A stretch of 58,595 nucleotides of DNA. Source: Burkholderia sp. E7m39. Its GTDB lineage: Bacteria > Pseudomonadota > Gammaproteobacteria > Burkholderiales > Burkholderiaceae. The notes under the pieces were generated by a model. The model worked only from the letters and a program-made list of their open reading frames with translations, ran no database searches and was not told the origin of the DNA. The DNA lies in the NCBI GenBank assembly GCA_001319865.1, contig BBSL01000227.1, positions 1-58,595 on the forward strand, given 5' to 3'. Below, piece after piece: positions 26,271 through 34,670 of the stretch; within the stretch, counting starts at the first letter, position 1; the number at the start of each line of letters is the position of its first letter. Made by a program: the position numbers and the translations under genes.

Positions 26271-27248
26271 GTGAAGACGCCGTCGATCGAATGGTCATCA
26301 TCCGATGTGCCGCCTGCGGATCGCACCGATGCGTGGCAATCCGTGCTCAGCAGCAGCTATCGCGAGTGGCAGGTGCCTCGCAGGCTTCCCGCCACCTTCT
26401 ATGCCCATGTGAAACAGCACGACTTTGCCGGCACGGGCATCGTCGAGACGGTTTGCGATCCGTGCTCGGGGCAGCGCACGCGCGGCCAGGTGCGTCACGA
26501 CGATGAACTGTACATCGGCGTTCAACTGACGACAGGCGGCCGCGAGCGCTTCAGGATCGGCGATTCGGGCGTCGAAGTCGCATCCGGCGACGTGGTCGTG
26601 TGGACCACGGATCAGGTCGTCGAATTCGAGGTGCTCGAGCGGCTGCACAAGGTCACGCTGATGATTCCGTGGTCGTTGATGCGCGAGCGTCTGCCGGAGC
26701 GCAAGCTGCCGCCCACGGGCGGAAAAATCGACAGCCGGACGGGCGTCGGCTCGCTGCTTGCCGTGCATCTGCTCGCGCTGTCGAACGAAATCGCATCGCT
26801 CGACGAGAGCGTTCAGGGCCCGGTGGGCCGGTCGACGCTGGAGTTGCTGGGCATCGCGTTGTCGGGGCAGCAACCCTCCGCGCATTTCGACGCGAGCGCG
26901 GCCATGCTGCGGCGCGTGCAGGACTACATCCTGCAGCATCTGCACGAGGAAGACCTCAATCCGACGCGCATCGCCGAAGCCAACCGCATTTCGCTGCGCT
27001 ATCTGCACATGCTGTTTCAACGTAGCGACATGACGGTGTCGGGCTGGATGCTCGACCGGCGCCTGCACGCATGCAAAGAGGCGCTGACGGACCCGGCCTT
27101 CAACCGCCAGCGCATTTCGGAGATCGCGTTTCGCTACGGCTTCAACTCGTCGAGCCACTTCAGCCGCGCATTCAAGGAAAAGTACGGCGTTTCGCCGGGC
27201 GATATTCGCCGGACGCTGTCCATCGGCGCGTCCGGCATGTCTCTCTGA
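26271..27248 (+). CDS. AraC-family regulator with AraC-like ligand domain
   Basis: 325 residues. The N-terminal two thirds is a cupin-like sensory domain (GVQLTTGGRERFRIGDSGVEVASGDVVVWTTDQ), as in FeaR-type regulators of aromatic or amine catabolism. The C-terminal ~100 residues are the double helix-turn-helix (LNPTRIAEANRISLRYLHMLFQRSDMTVSGWMLDRRL ... ISEIAFRYGFNSSSHFSRAFKEKYGVSPGDIR). The GTG start at 26271 follows AGGAGACTGGAC and is preferred to 26235. It is convergent with the SDR-SnoaL-cupin operon and may regulate it. Confidence 0.86.
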   Translation: MKTPSIEWSSSDVPPADRTDAWQSVLSSSYREWQVPRRLPATFYAHVKQHDFAGTGIVETVCDPCSGQRTRGQVRHDDELYIGVQLTTGGRERFRIGDSGVEVASGDVVVWTTDQVVEFEVLERLHKVTLMIPWSLMRERLPERKLPPTGGKIDSRTGVGSLLAVHLLALSNEIASLDESVQGPVGRSTLELLGIALSGQQPSAHFDASAAMLRRVQDYILQHLHEEDLNPTRIAEANRISLRYLHMLFQRSDMTVSGWMLDRRLHACKEALTDPAFNRQRISEIAFRYGFNSSSHFSRAFKEKYGVSPGDIRRTLSIGASGMSL

Positions 27249-27271
27249 CGTTGCGCGGCAGCGCGCCCGGA

Positions 27272-28069
27272 TCAGACGGAGAACCGGCAGAGCGTCTCGC
27301 CGCCGTCGATGCGAACGAGATCGCCGTGAATGTAGCTCGACTCATCCGACGCGAGAAATACAGCCAGATTCGCGATGTCCTCGACTTCGCCCCAGCGCTT
27401 GAGCGGGATGGCGTCAGTGAAGGCCTTGTCGAAGTCCTTGTCGTCGAACAGCGCGCGCGTCAATGACGTCTTTGCGTAGGTCGGGCAGATGCCGTTCACC
27501 CTGATTTTGTCGCGGCCGTATTCGATGGCGAGGCATCGCGTCAGGTTCGCGGCCGCGCCTTTCGACACGTTGTACACGGACTGCTTCGGATGTCCCTGCA
27601 AGCCCGCCGTCGATACGATGTTGACGATGTTCCCGCCGCGTCCCTGTTGCAGGAACACCTTGATGGCTTCCTGGCAGCCGAACCACGTGCCTTTCACATT
27701 GACGTCGAAGCATGCGTCGAGGTCTTCGACGGAAAACTCGTGTGCGAGCTTGCCGGCGCGATAGATGCCCGCGTTGTTGACCATCACGTCGAGGCCGCCG
27801 TACTGCCGGACGGCTTCCTTGACCAGGTGCGCGACCTGTTCCTGCTTCGTGACGTCGCAGGCAACGTACGACGCTTTTCCGCCTGCTTCCCTGATGGCAT
27901 CGACGGTGGTCAGTCGGGCGTTGGCCTCGAAGCCGCCCTGATTGGGCGCTTCGTGAATGTCGCTGACCACCACGTTCGCGCCTTCTGCGGCATAGGCGAG
28001 CGCAATGCCGCGGCCGAAGCCGGAACTCGCGCCCGTGACGACGGCTATTTTTCCCTTGAGCCTGCTCAT
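27272..28069 (-). CDS. SDR-family NAD(P) oxidoreductase
   Basis: 265 residues. Cofactor motif TGASSGFGRG at 12-21, VMVNNAGIY, active-site Ser in NIVSTAGL and the YxxxK motif in VYNVSKGAAANLTRC are all present, so it should be active. The close look is of 3-oxoacyl/glucose-dehydrogenase-like SDRs with preference for ketone or hydroxyl substrates. The start at 28069 follows GAGGAG. It is the last gene of a three-gene operon with a SnoaL-like protein (43-base gap) and a Dke1-like dioxygenase; in that setting it could reduce or prepare a diketone or methylglyoxal-like product. Confidence 0.9.
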   Translation of the reverse strand: MSRLKGKIAVVTGASSGFGRGIALAYAAEGANVVVSDIHEAPNQGGFEANARLTTVDAIREAGGKASYVACDVTKQEQVAHLVKEAVRQYGGLDVMVNNAGIYRAGKLAHEFSVEDLDACFDVNVKGTWFGCQEAIKVFLQQGRGGNIVNIVSTAGLQGHPKQSVYNVSKGAAANLTRCLAIEYGRDKIRVNGICPTYAKTSLTRALFDDKDFDKAFTDAIPLKRWGEVEDIANLAVFLASDESSYIHGDLVRIDGGETLCRFSV

Positions 28070-28112
28070 GTACTTCTCCTCATAGAAAGTACTGCGTTGC
28101 AGACGTGACGGC

Positions 28113-28469
28113 TCAGGCCGCAAACGACGTGAAAGTCTGGACGGCAATCTTGCCGTCCTTGACGTGCAGCGTGTCCGTCGCAAGCGTGACGAAGGGCTTG
28201 GCTTCCCAGGCGAGATAGGCGATCTCGCCCGCAGTCGACATGCTGTTGATCTTGAACGCGGACCAGAATTCGGGGGCCGCGCCGTCGAGAAAAGCCCTGA
28301 AAAAGCCGGCAATTTCGGCGCGGCCGCGAAAGGTTTTGTCCGGCGTGATGACGGTGGATTGCTCGTCATAATCCTTGAGAATCTCGTCGAGACCGGCAGC
28401 GAAGGCGCCGAGGTGATGATCGAGAACCTGCTTGGTTGCCGACTCGCTGTGTTCGGAAGAAGGTGACAT
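28113..28469 (-). CDS. SnoaL-like / NTF2-fold protein
   Basis: 118 residues. The pattern of an N-terminal helix (VLDHHLGAFAAGLDEILKDY), a strand with VITPDKTFRGRAEIAGFFRAFLDG, and later strands WEAKPFVTLATDTLHVKDGKI is that of the SnoaL/ketosteroid-isomerase cone fold. Such proteins are small isomerases, hydrolases or binding proteins. AGGAAAC before Met 28469 decides the start. It sits between cupin and SDR genes on the same strand, so it probably acts on the same substrate, perhaps on an enol/keto form. Confidence 0.83.
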   Translation of the reverse strand: MSPSSEHSESATKQVLDHHLGAFAAGLDEILKDYDEQSTVITPDKTFRGRAEIAGFFRAFLDGAAPEFWSAFKINSMSTAGEIAYLAWEAKPFVTLATDTLHVKDGKIAVQTFTSFAA

Positions 28470-28550
28470 GGCGGTTTCCTGTCGAAAGCAGACTGACGGA
28501 CGCCGGCGGCCCGGCGGTCGCCGGCACGAGACGAAAGCGCGCGCGAAAGC

Positions 28551-28988
28551 TCAGGCTGCGTACGCGCGTTGCGCCTCGTCCCAGGTCACGACCACGATGG
28601 GCGTGCCGTCTTCCTTGATGAATTCCAGCGGCCCCAGAAACGTCATGTAGAACTCGCTGTCGACGGGAAAATAGGTCTTGTCATGGCGCGCGTTGGCCGA
28701 CTCGTAGCCGTACGCGGGCGCGACCACCGTATCGCCGCCATGCTCGGCGCCGCCGCGCACGTCCATGCGTCCTTTCGTCAGCAGATATTCGCCCGGCCCG
28801 ACGTGAAAATGCGCATTGAAGGAGGAACCGGCGGGGCATTCGAAGATGGCCGTCCATGCGCCCATTTCCGGCGACGCATGCAGCATCTTCCAGCGGATGC
28901 CGCCTTGCGACAGCGCGTCGGGGAACGCCTTCCACGGAATTGCATCGATCTGCACCGCCTCTTCGCGGACTTTCGGCTTGATTTCCAT
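28551..28988 (-). CDS. Cupin dioxygenase, acetylacetone-cleaving (Dke1) type
   Basis: 145 residues, a single-domain cupin. It follows closely what I remember of acetylacetone dioxygenase Dke1 of Acinetobacter: GGIRWKMLHASPE, ECPAGSSFNAHFHVGPGEYLLTKG and SEFYMTFLGPLEFI are nearly collinear. The three-His iron site is present at H60, H62 and H102, the same spacing as H62/H64/H104 of Dke1. The known enzyme cleaves acetylacetone with O2 into acetate and methylglyoxal. First gene of an operon with SnoaL and SDR. A related cupin dioxygenase activity (such as on hydroxyacetophenones) is the alternative; the substrate has not been shown. Confidence 0.82.
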   Translation of the reverse strand: MEIKPKVREEAVQIDAIPWKAFPDALSQGGIRWKMLHASPEMGAWTAIFECPAGSSFNAHFHVGPGEYLLTKGRMDVRGGAEHGGDTVVAPAYGYESANARHDKTYFPVDSEFYMTFLGPLEFIKEDGTPIVVVTWDEAQRAYAA

Positions 28989-29131
28989 CGTCGTCTCCTG
29001 AATACGCTGAACGATGGTGCGTGTTCAGCGGGTTTGTGGGTGAGACAACGATATCCTCGGGCGGGAACGACAGTTTGCACTTCAGCGCAACGCGTATTGC
29101 CTGCCAGCGCACGATGCGCCGCGAGCGTCGT

Positions 29132-29593
29132 TCAGTCCCTGACGGCGATGATGGCTTCGATCTCGACGGTGATGTTGTTCGGCAGCGAGCCCACGCCGAC
29201 GGCCGAGCGCGAGTGCCGGCCGGCGTCGCCGAATACCTCGACGAAGAGATCCGAGCAGCCGTTGATGACGCGCGGATGCTCGGCGAACTCCGCCGTCGCG
29301 TTGACCATGCCGAGCAGCTTCACCACGCGGCGCACGCGCTGCAGATCGCCGAGTTCTGCCTGCAGCACCGCAAGCAGGTTCAGCCCGACGAGCCGCGCGT
29401 GCCGGTAGGCTTCGTCGGCGGTCACGGTCGCGCCGACTTTGCCCGTCATCAGCTTGCCGCCTTCGTCGAGCGGGCCCTGGCCGGACAGAAACAGCAGATC
29501 GCCTTCGCGCGTGCAGTGCATGAAATTGCCGATCGGGGTCGGCACCTTGGGAAGCGTCAGGCCGCGCGCGCGCAGCCGCTCATAACAGTTCAT
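29132..29593 (-). CDS. RidA-family (YjgF/YER057c) protein
   Basis: 153 residues of the RidA fold: an N-terminal FLSGQGPLDEGG, then LLAVLQAELGDLQRVRRVVKLLGMVNAT and a C-terminal SAVGVGSLPNNITVEIEAIIAV. RidA enzymes hydrolyse reactive enamine/imine intermediates released by PLP-dependent ammonia-lyases. In this protein the canonical Arg of the GVxSLPxxxxVEI block is replaced by Pro-Asn-Asn, so substrate choice may differ from E. coli RidA. The ATG at 29593 is preferred to a TTG at 29599. It lies 70 bases downstream of iclR on the same strand; the PLP enzyme across the divergent gap is its probable partner. Confidence 0.87.
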   Translation of the reverse strand: MNCYERLRARGLTLPKVPTPIGNFMHCTREGDLLFLSGQGPLDEGGKLMTGKVGATVTADEAYRHARLVGLNLLAVLQAELGDLQRVRRVVKLLGMVNATAEFAEHPRVINGCSDLFVEVFGDAGRHSRSAVGVGSLPNNITVEIEAIIAVRD

Positions 29594-29662
29594 CGGCAAC
29601 TCGAAAGCGAAGTTCTTGAGTGGGTATACGCAGCGGGGTGTGCACTGTGGGATGCGCGCGCT

Positions 29663-30517
29663 TCAGGCGGCGCCGTCCTGTTCGCGCTGACGCCAGCCGA
29701 GGCGCGCCTCGATGCGCGCCGCGACGCTGCGCACGGCCTGCGCGTAACGCTCGGTGCCCTGCGCCGCCTTGGCTTCCGGCATCACGATCGAAATGGTGAA
29801 GACGCAGGCGCCCGAACGGTCCATCACGGGCGCGGCGAGGCACGCGACCGACGCATCCGATTCCCCGACCTGGATCGACAGCCGTTCTTCCAGCGCCTGG
29901 CGCGCGTTCTGCGCGAGCACGTCGGGGCGCGTTTCGGCGCGGCCCGTCGGCGACGGCTGCGCGTAATGCGTGAAGAAGGCCGCGCGCTCGGCATCGGGCA
30001 GATGTCCCGCCAGCAGGCGCCCCGACGCCGTCCAGTTCACGGGCACACGGCTGCCCACGCGCGAGGTCACGCGGAAATGTCCGGGGCCTTCCGCCATCTG
30101 CAGGACGACCATCATGCCTTCTTCCAGCCCGCAGATCTGCACCGTCTCCTGGACTTCCGCCGACAGCCGCTGCATTTCTTCGTTCGCCACGGCGAGGTAG
30201 TCGAGCGAACTCGCGTACGTGAGCCCGTAGCCGTAGAGCCGCGAGCCCAGCCAGATCGTGCCGTCGGGCGCGCGCGACAGCAGGTTCTTTTCGACCATGT
30301 CGTTGATGATCGAGTAGACCGTCGACAGCGGCGCGTTCACGCGATGCGCGATCTCATACGCCGTGGCGGGTTTGTTGGCTTCCTGCAACGCGTCGAGAAT
30401 CTGCACCGCGCGATCGAGCGCGCTGGTGCGGGTGCGGGACGCAGGCGCGGCAGGGGGCGTTGCGTCGGCGGTGTCCGGCGCCTGAGCGGCCGCGACGGAA
30501 CGGGGTGGTCGTGCCAT
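29663..30517 (-). CDS. IclR-family transcriptional regulator
   Basis: 284 residues. A Pro/Ala-rich leader of ~30 residues is followed by a winged helix (ALDRAVQILDALQEANKPATAYEIAHRVNAPLSTVYSIINDMVEKNLL) and the IclR effector domain (MVVLQMAEGPGHFRVTSRVGSRVPVNWTASGRLL, GACVFTISIVMPEAKA). It is divergent from the PLP enzyme gene, so it most likely controls the PLP-porin-GntP operon and its own RidA-containing transcript. Confidence 0.9.
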   Translation of the reverse strand: MARPPRSVAAAQAPDTADATPPAAPASRTRTSALDRAVQILDALQEANKPATAYEIAHRVNAPLSTVYSIINDMVEKNLLSRAPDGTIWLGSRLYGYGLTYASSLDYLAVANEEMQRLSAEVQETVQICGLEEGMMVVLQMAEGPGHFRVTSRVGSRVPVNWTASGRLLAGHLPDAERAAFFTHYAQPSPTGRAETRPDVLAQNARQALEERLSIQVGESDASVACLAAPVMDRSGACVFTISIVMPEAKAAQGTERYAQAVRSVAARIEARLGWRQREQDGAA

Positions 30518-30566
30518 GAAGTCCTCGGAGGTGGGGCGTCAGCGTGCTTTTGTCCAGTTGACGTCA

Positions 30567-30577
30567 ATACATTGTAT
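30567..30577. promoter_or_regulatory. Palindrome in the IclR/PLP divergent gap
   Basis: ATACATTGTAT is an 11-base perfect palindrome in the AT-rich divergent promoter region, 50 bases from the iclR start. Confidence 0.4.
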
Positions 30578-30605
30578 GTTAGACTGATCCACAATTACAA
30601 CATAT

Positions 30606-30623
30606 ATTCCGTAATTAAGGAAT
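30606..30623. promoter_or_regulatory. IclR-type operator candidate
   Basis: ATTCC and GGAAT arms frame GTAATTAA. The site is 21 bases before the PLP enzyme start. The ATTCC/GGAAT symmetry resembles boxes described for IclR-family proteins, so the adjacent regulator is the natural candidate. Confidence 0.45.
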
Positions 30624-30644
30624 GCCGCTTCCGGAGGCGCTGTT

Positions 30645-31843
30645 ATGGACATCCGCTCTCGATTAGGCTTGCGCCCCGTCATCAATGTCTCGGGCACGAT
30701 GACGGGTCTGGGCGCGTCCAGCGTCGGCGCTGCCGTGATCGACACCGTCGCGGAAATCCTGCCGCAGTTCGTCGAGATCGATGACCTGCAGCGCAAGGCG
30801 TCCGCCGTCATCGCGCAGGCTTGCGGCAGCGAAAGCGGCTATGTGACGGCGTCGTGCTCCGCCGCGATCACGCTCGGCATCGCCGCCGCCATGACGGGCG
30901 ACGACCTCGGGCTGATCGAGCGTTTGCCCGACACCACGGGCATGCGCGACGAAGTCGTCGTGCAGACGGGCCATCTCGTCAATTACGGCGCGCCCGTCGA
31001 TCAGGCCGTCCGGCTTTCGGGCGCGCGCGTCGTGCAGGTCGGCGCGGCGACGGAAGCGCACGAATATCAGCTGGCGTCGGCCATCAACGAGCGCACGGCG
31101 GCGGCATTGTATGTCGTTTCGCATCACACGGTGCAGTACGGCATGATCCCCCTCGAAGCATTCATCGAAGTCGCGCACGCGAAAGGCGTGCCCGTGATCG
31201 TCGATGCCGCGTCCGAGTACGATCTCACGCGCTTCATCGCGGCGGGCGCGGATCTCGCGCTGTACTCGGCGCACAAGTTTCTCGGCGGACTGACGGCGGG
31301 CATCGTCGCGGGCAGGAAGGCGCTGGTGCGGGCCGCCTATTTCCAGAACGGCGGCATCGGGCGCGGCATGAAGGTCGGCAAGGAAGGCATCGCGGGCGTC
31401 ATCGCAGCCCTCGAACAGTGGCGCACGCGCGATCACGAAGCCGTGCGCGCGAAAGAGCGCGGCTACCTGACACTGTGGCGCGAGACCTTGAACCGGCAGG
31501 CGGGCGTGTGGGCGGAGATCGAAGCCGATCCTACGCACAATCCGCTCGACCGCCTGAAAGTGCACGTCGACCCGAAGCTCGCGCGCACGAGCGCATGGGA
31601 TCTCGCCGACGCGCTGGCCAATCCGCCGCGCGACGAAGCGCCCGTCATCGTGCGCGATCACGAAGCCGAATTGCATTTTTTCACCTCGATCCGTGCAATC
31701 TGCATGCGGGCGAAGAGCAGGTGGTGCTCGCGCGGATCGTATCGGAACTGGAACGGGCGCAAGCCGCGCCCGAACCCGTAGTCACGCCGTTTCATCGACG
31801 TGGCGCGCGCCGGCTGGCGGCGCGCCGCACCTGGCCGGATTGA
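30645..31843 (+). CDS. SelA-like PLP-dependent lyase/aminotransferase, with a -1 frameshift near its end
   Basis: About 399 residues if read through the shift. This is a fold-type-I PLP enzyme of the SelA/DgaE-like group. PLP-binding Lys is K211 (SAHKFLGGLTAGIV), with the Asp in VDAASE at 187. The zero frame reads to 31682 normally, then gives non-family sequence ending at 31781. Shifting by -1 at the heptamer T-TTT-TTC (31676-31682) yields HLDPCNLHAGEEQVVLARI, the expected family C-terminus, ending at 31843. This is either a true -1 frameshift site or a lost T. GGAGG precedes Met 30645. With RidA, IclR and GntP it suggests an ammonia-lyase acting on an amino-acid or amino-sugar-acid substrate. 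Confidence 0.85.
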
Positions 31844-32020
31844 AAACAACGCGACGATACCGGCTCGACTGATTCACCCCTCGTTTCGACGGGCGCACTG
31901 ATCATGCGCACTTGATGCGCCGGCTTGCCGGTGCTGCCTTGTCACGTCTGTTTAGTACACCTGAAGTCGTGCGATCAGCCAACTGTTGGCGGCTTCATTT
32001 TTCAACCTGAGGAAACCACG

Positions 32021-33136
32021 ATGTATAAGAATATTGCCCGCTCAGCCATCGCCGTGGCTGTCGCCGGACTCGGCATGCAGGCCGCCCACGCGCAAAGCAG
32101 CGTCACGCTGTACGGCATCGTCGATGCCGGCTTCACTTACACGAACAACCAGAAGGGCAATAGCAACTTCCAGGCGACGCAGGGCAACGTGCAAGGCTCG
32201 CGCTGGGGCCTGCTCGGTGCGGAGGACATCGGCGGCGGCAACAAGGTGCTGTTCCGCCTCGAAAACGGCTTCAACCTCGAGACGGGCGCGGCAGGCCAGG
32301 GCGGCCGCATCTTCGGCCGTAGCGCGTGGGTCGCGCTGCAGAATAGCAAGGCGGGCACGATCACGCTGGGCCGTCAGTACAACAGCGTGCAGGACTATCT
32401 GTCGAACCTGCAGGCTAACGGCGTCGGGGCCATGACGCAGTACGCGAACGCAATCTACGACAACGACGACCTGAACAACACGTACCGCACGAGCAACGCC
32501 GTCAAGTACACGACGCCGACCATCGCCGGCTTCACGGCCAACGCGATGTACGCGTTCTCGAACACGGCTGGCGACTTCGCGAACAACCGCGCATGGAGCG
32601 TCGGCGCCGATTACGTGAACGGTCCGCTGCGACTCGACGCCGCTTACTCGCTCGCCAACCTGCCCGCGACGAACACGACGGGCGCGGTGCCTTCGGACAA
32701 CTACTACAGCCTGAGCACGTCGATCATCAGCAACGTCAAGCGCAACCAGGTGTGGGGCGCGGGCGGCGCGTACACGCTCGGACCGGCGACGCTCGCACTG
32801 CTGTACACGAACTCGCACTTCGACATCATCGCGGGCGGCAGCCTGCACTTCCAGAACTACGAAGCGATGGTGAAGTATCAGGTCACGCCCGCGACGCTCG
32901 TGACGCTCGGCTACATCTACACGCTGCAGAACAGCACGGAAGCCAAGGCCACGAATGCGCATTATCACCAGCTTGCGTTGGGCGGCGAGTACTTCCTGTC
33001 GAAGACGACCGATCTCTACCTGAACGGCGTCTATCAGCGCGCGTCGGGCGCGAACGCGTGGGTCGAAGGCATTTCGAATCCGTCGAGCAATCAAGGCCAG
33101 TTCGTGACGGTGGCGGGCATCCGCCACAAGTTCTAG
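32021..33136 (+). CDS. Outer-membrane porin (Gram-negative general porin type)
   Basis: A 371-residue precursor with signal peptide MYKNIARSAIAVAVAGLGMQAAHA, a 16-strand barrel beginning SSVTLYGIVDAGFTYTNN and the C-terminal Phe (AGIRHKF) needed for barrel assembly. Family blocks RWGLLGAEDIGGGNKVLFRLENGF and GRQYN are clear. GAGGAAA precedes Met 32021. It lies between the PLP enzyme and the GntP permease on the same strand, so it likely admits the same hydrophilic substrate. A second porin of this class is at 52992. Confidence 0.92.
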   Translation: MYKNIARSAIAVAVAGLGMQAAHAQSSVTLYGIVDAGFTYTNNQKGNSNFQATQGNVQGSRWGLLGAEDIGGGNKVLFRLENGFNLETGAAGQGGRIFGRSAWVALQNSKAGTITLGRQYNSVQDYLSNLQANGVGAMTQYANAIYDNDDLNNTYRTSNAVKYTTPTIAGFTANAMYAFSNTAGDFANNRAWSVGADYVNGPLRLDAAYSLANLPATNTTGAVPSDNYYSLSTSIISNVKRNQVWGAGGAYTLGPATLALLYTNSHFDIIAGGSLHFQNYEAMVKYQVTPATLVTLGYIYTLQNSTEAKATNAHYHQLALGGEYFLSKTTDLYLNGVYQRASGANAWVEGISNPSSNQGQFVTVAGIRHKF

Positions 33137-33230
33137 GCACTCGCGCCGCATTCGTTGGCGCGGAACTGAAAACGCAGCGCGCCGACGCCGCGCGCTGCGC
33201 CGCTGCCGATCTCTCATATCAGGAGCAATC

Positions 33231-34601
33231 ATGGCGACCGTCACTGGCAGTCTGCTACTCGTTTATGCATTGATCGCGATCGTCGCACTCGTCGTGCTGA
33301 TCGCGCGCTTCAAGCTGAATCCTTTCATCACGCTGATGGTCGTGTCAGTCGCGCTCGCGCTGGCCGTCGGCATGCCGATGACGTCGATTCTCAAATCGTT
33401 CGAAACGGGCGTCGGCGGCACGCTGGGGCATATCGCAATCGTAGTCGGTCTGGGCACGATGCTCGGCAAGATGATGGCCGAGTCGGGCGGCGCGGAGCGC
33501 ATCGCGCGCACGCTGATCGCGCTGTTCGGGCCGAAGAACGTGCACTGGGCGATGATGTGCATTGCGTTTCTCGTCGGCTTGCCCGTGTTTTTCGAAGTCG
33601 GCTTCGTGCTGCTGATTCCCATTGCGTTCAACGTCGCGCAGCGCACGGGCACGTCGATGATCCGCGTGGGCATTCCGATGGTCGCGGGCCTGTCCGTCGT
33701 GCACGGCCTGATTCCGCCGCACCCGGCGGCGTTGCTGGCCGTCACCGCGTACGGCGCGGATATCGGACATACGATTTTCTACGCGCTGATCGTCGGCATT
33801 CCGACAGCGGCGATTGCCGGTCCGCTGTTCTCGAAGCTGATCGCGCGCTACGTCGTGCTGGACGGCGTGAACCCGATGGCGAAGCAGTTCATCGAACAGG
33901 ACGCAAAGCGCGCCGACCAGGCGCTGCCGGGCTTCGGCATCACGCTGTTGACGGTGCTGTTGCCCGTGCTGCTGATGCTGGTCGGCAGCTGGGCGGATCT
34001 GATCGTGCCCGCGAAGACCACGGCCAACGACGTGCTGCGCCTGATCGGCCATCCCGACATGGCGCTGCTGCTCGCCGTGCTGCTGAGCTTCTATACGTTC
34101 GGCACGACGCGCGGCTTCGGGCGCGAGCAGATTCTCAAGTTCACCAACGAGTGTCTTGCGCCGACGGCGAGCATCACGCTGGTAGTGGGCGCGGGTGCGG
34201 GCTTCGGGCGCATTCTGATCGACAGCGGCGCGTCGAAGGCGATCGTCGATGTCGCGACGGGCGCGCACGTGCCGCTCCTGATTCTCGCGTGGCTGGTGGC
34301 GGCGCTGATCCGCGTCGCGACGGGTTCGGCGACGGTCGCGATGGCGACGGCGGCAGGCATCATCGCGCCGATCGCGGCAGCGGCCGCAGCGACGGCGACG
34401 GGCGTGCGCCCCGAGCTGCTGGTGCTCGCGACGGGCGCGGGCTCGCTGATCCTGTCGCACGTCAACGACGGCGGCTTCTGGCTGGTGAAGGAGTACTTCG
34501 GCATGAGCGTGCCGCAGACGTTCAAGACCTGGACGGTGTGCGAGACGATCATTTCGATCACCGCCCTGTTGCTGACGCTGGGCGTATCGACTGTGGTGTG
34601 A
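33231..34601 (+). CDS. GntP-family permease
   Basis: 456 residues, about 12-13 transmembrane helices, of the gluconate:H+ symporter family, which takes up gluconate, related sugar acids or small hydroxy acids. Blocks: SFETGVGGTLGHIAIVVGLGTMLGKMMAESGGAERIA, GLPVFFEVGFVLLIPI and GLSVVHGLIPPHPAALLAV. CAGGAG before Met 33231. The gene follows the porin by 94 bases and is closed by a terminator, so the lyase, porin and permease probably form one transcription unit. Confidence 0.9.
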   Translation: MATVTGSLLLVYALIAIVALVVLIARFKLNPFITLMVVSVALALAVGMPMTSILKSFETGVGGTLGHIAIVVGLGTMLGKMMAESGGAERIARTLIALFGPKNVHWAMMCIAFLVGLPVFFEVGFVLLIPIAFNVAQRTGTSMIRVGIPMVAGLSVVHGLIPPHPAALLAVTAYGADIGHTIFYALIVGIPTAAIAGPLFSKLIARYVVLDGVNPMAKQFIEQDAKRADQALPGFGITLLTVLLPVLLMLVGSWADLIVPAKTTANDVLRLIGHPDMALLLAVLLSFYTFGTTRGFGREQILKFTNECLAPTASITLVVGAGAGFGRILIDSGASKAIVDVATGAHVPLLILAWLVAALIRVATGSATVAMATAAGIIAPIAAAAAATATGVRPELLVLATGAGSLILSHVNDGGFWLVKEYFGMSVPQTFKTWTVCETIISITALLLTLGVSTVV

Positions 34602-34606
34602 CGCTG

Positions 34607-34647
34607 CGAAAAAACGGCCGGCAAGCATGCGCTTGCGGGCCGTTTTT
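34607..34647. terminator. Bidirectional intrinsic terminator
   Basis: AAAACGGCC and GGCCGTTTT form the outer stem around GCAAGC-ATGC-GCTTGC with one G/G mismatch. A- and T-runs on both sides let it serve the GntP operon and the convergent alkene reductase gene. Confidence 0.85.
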
Positions 34648-34670
34648 CATGCAGCCGCGAAGGCGGACGC

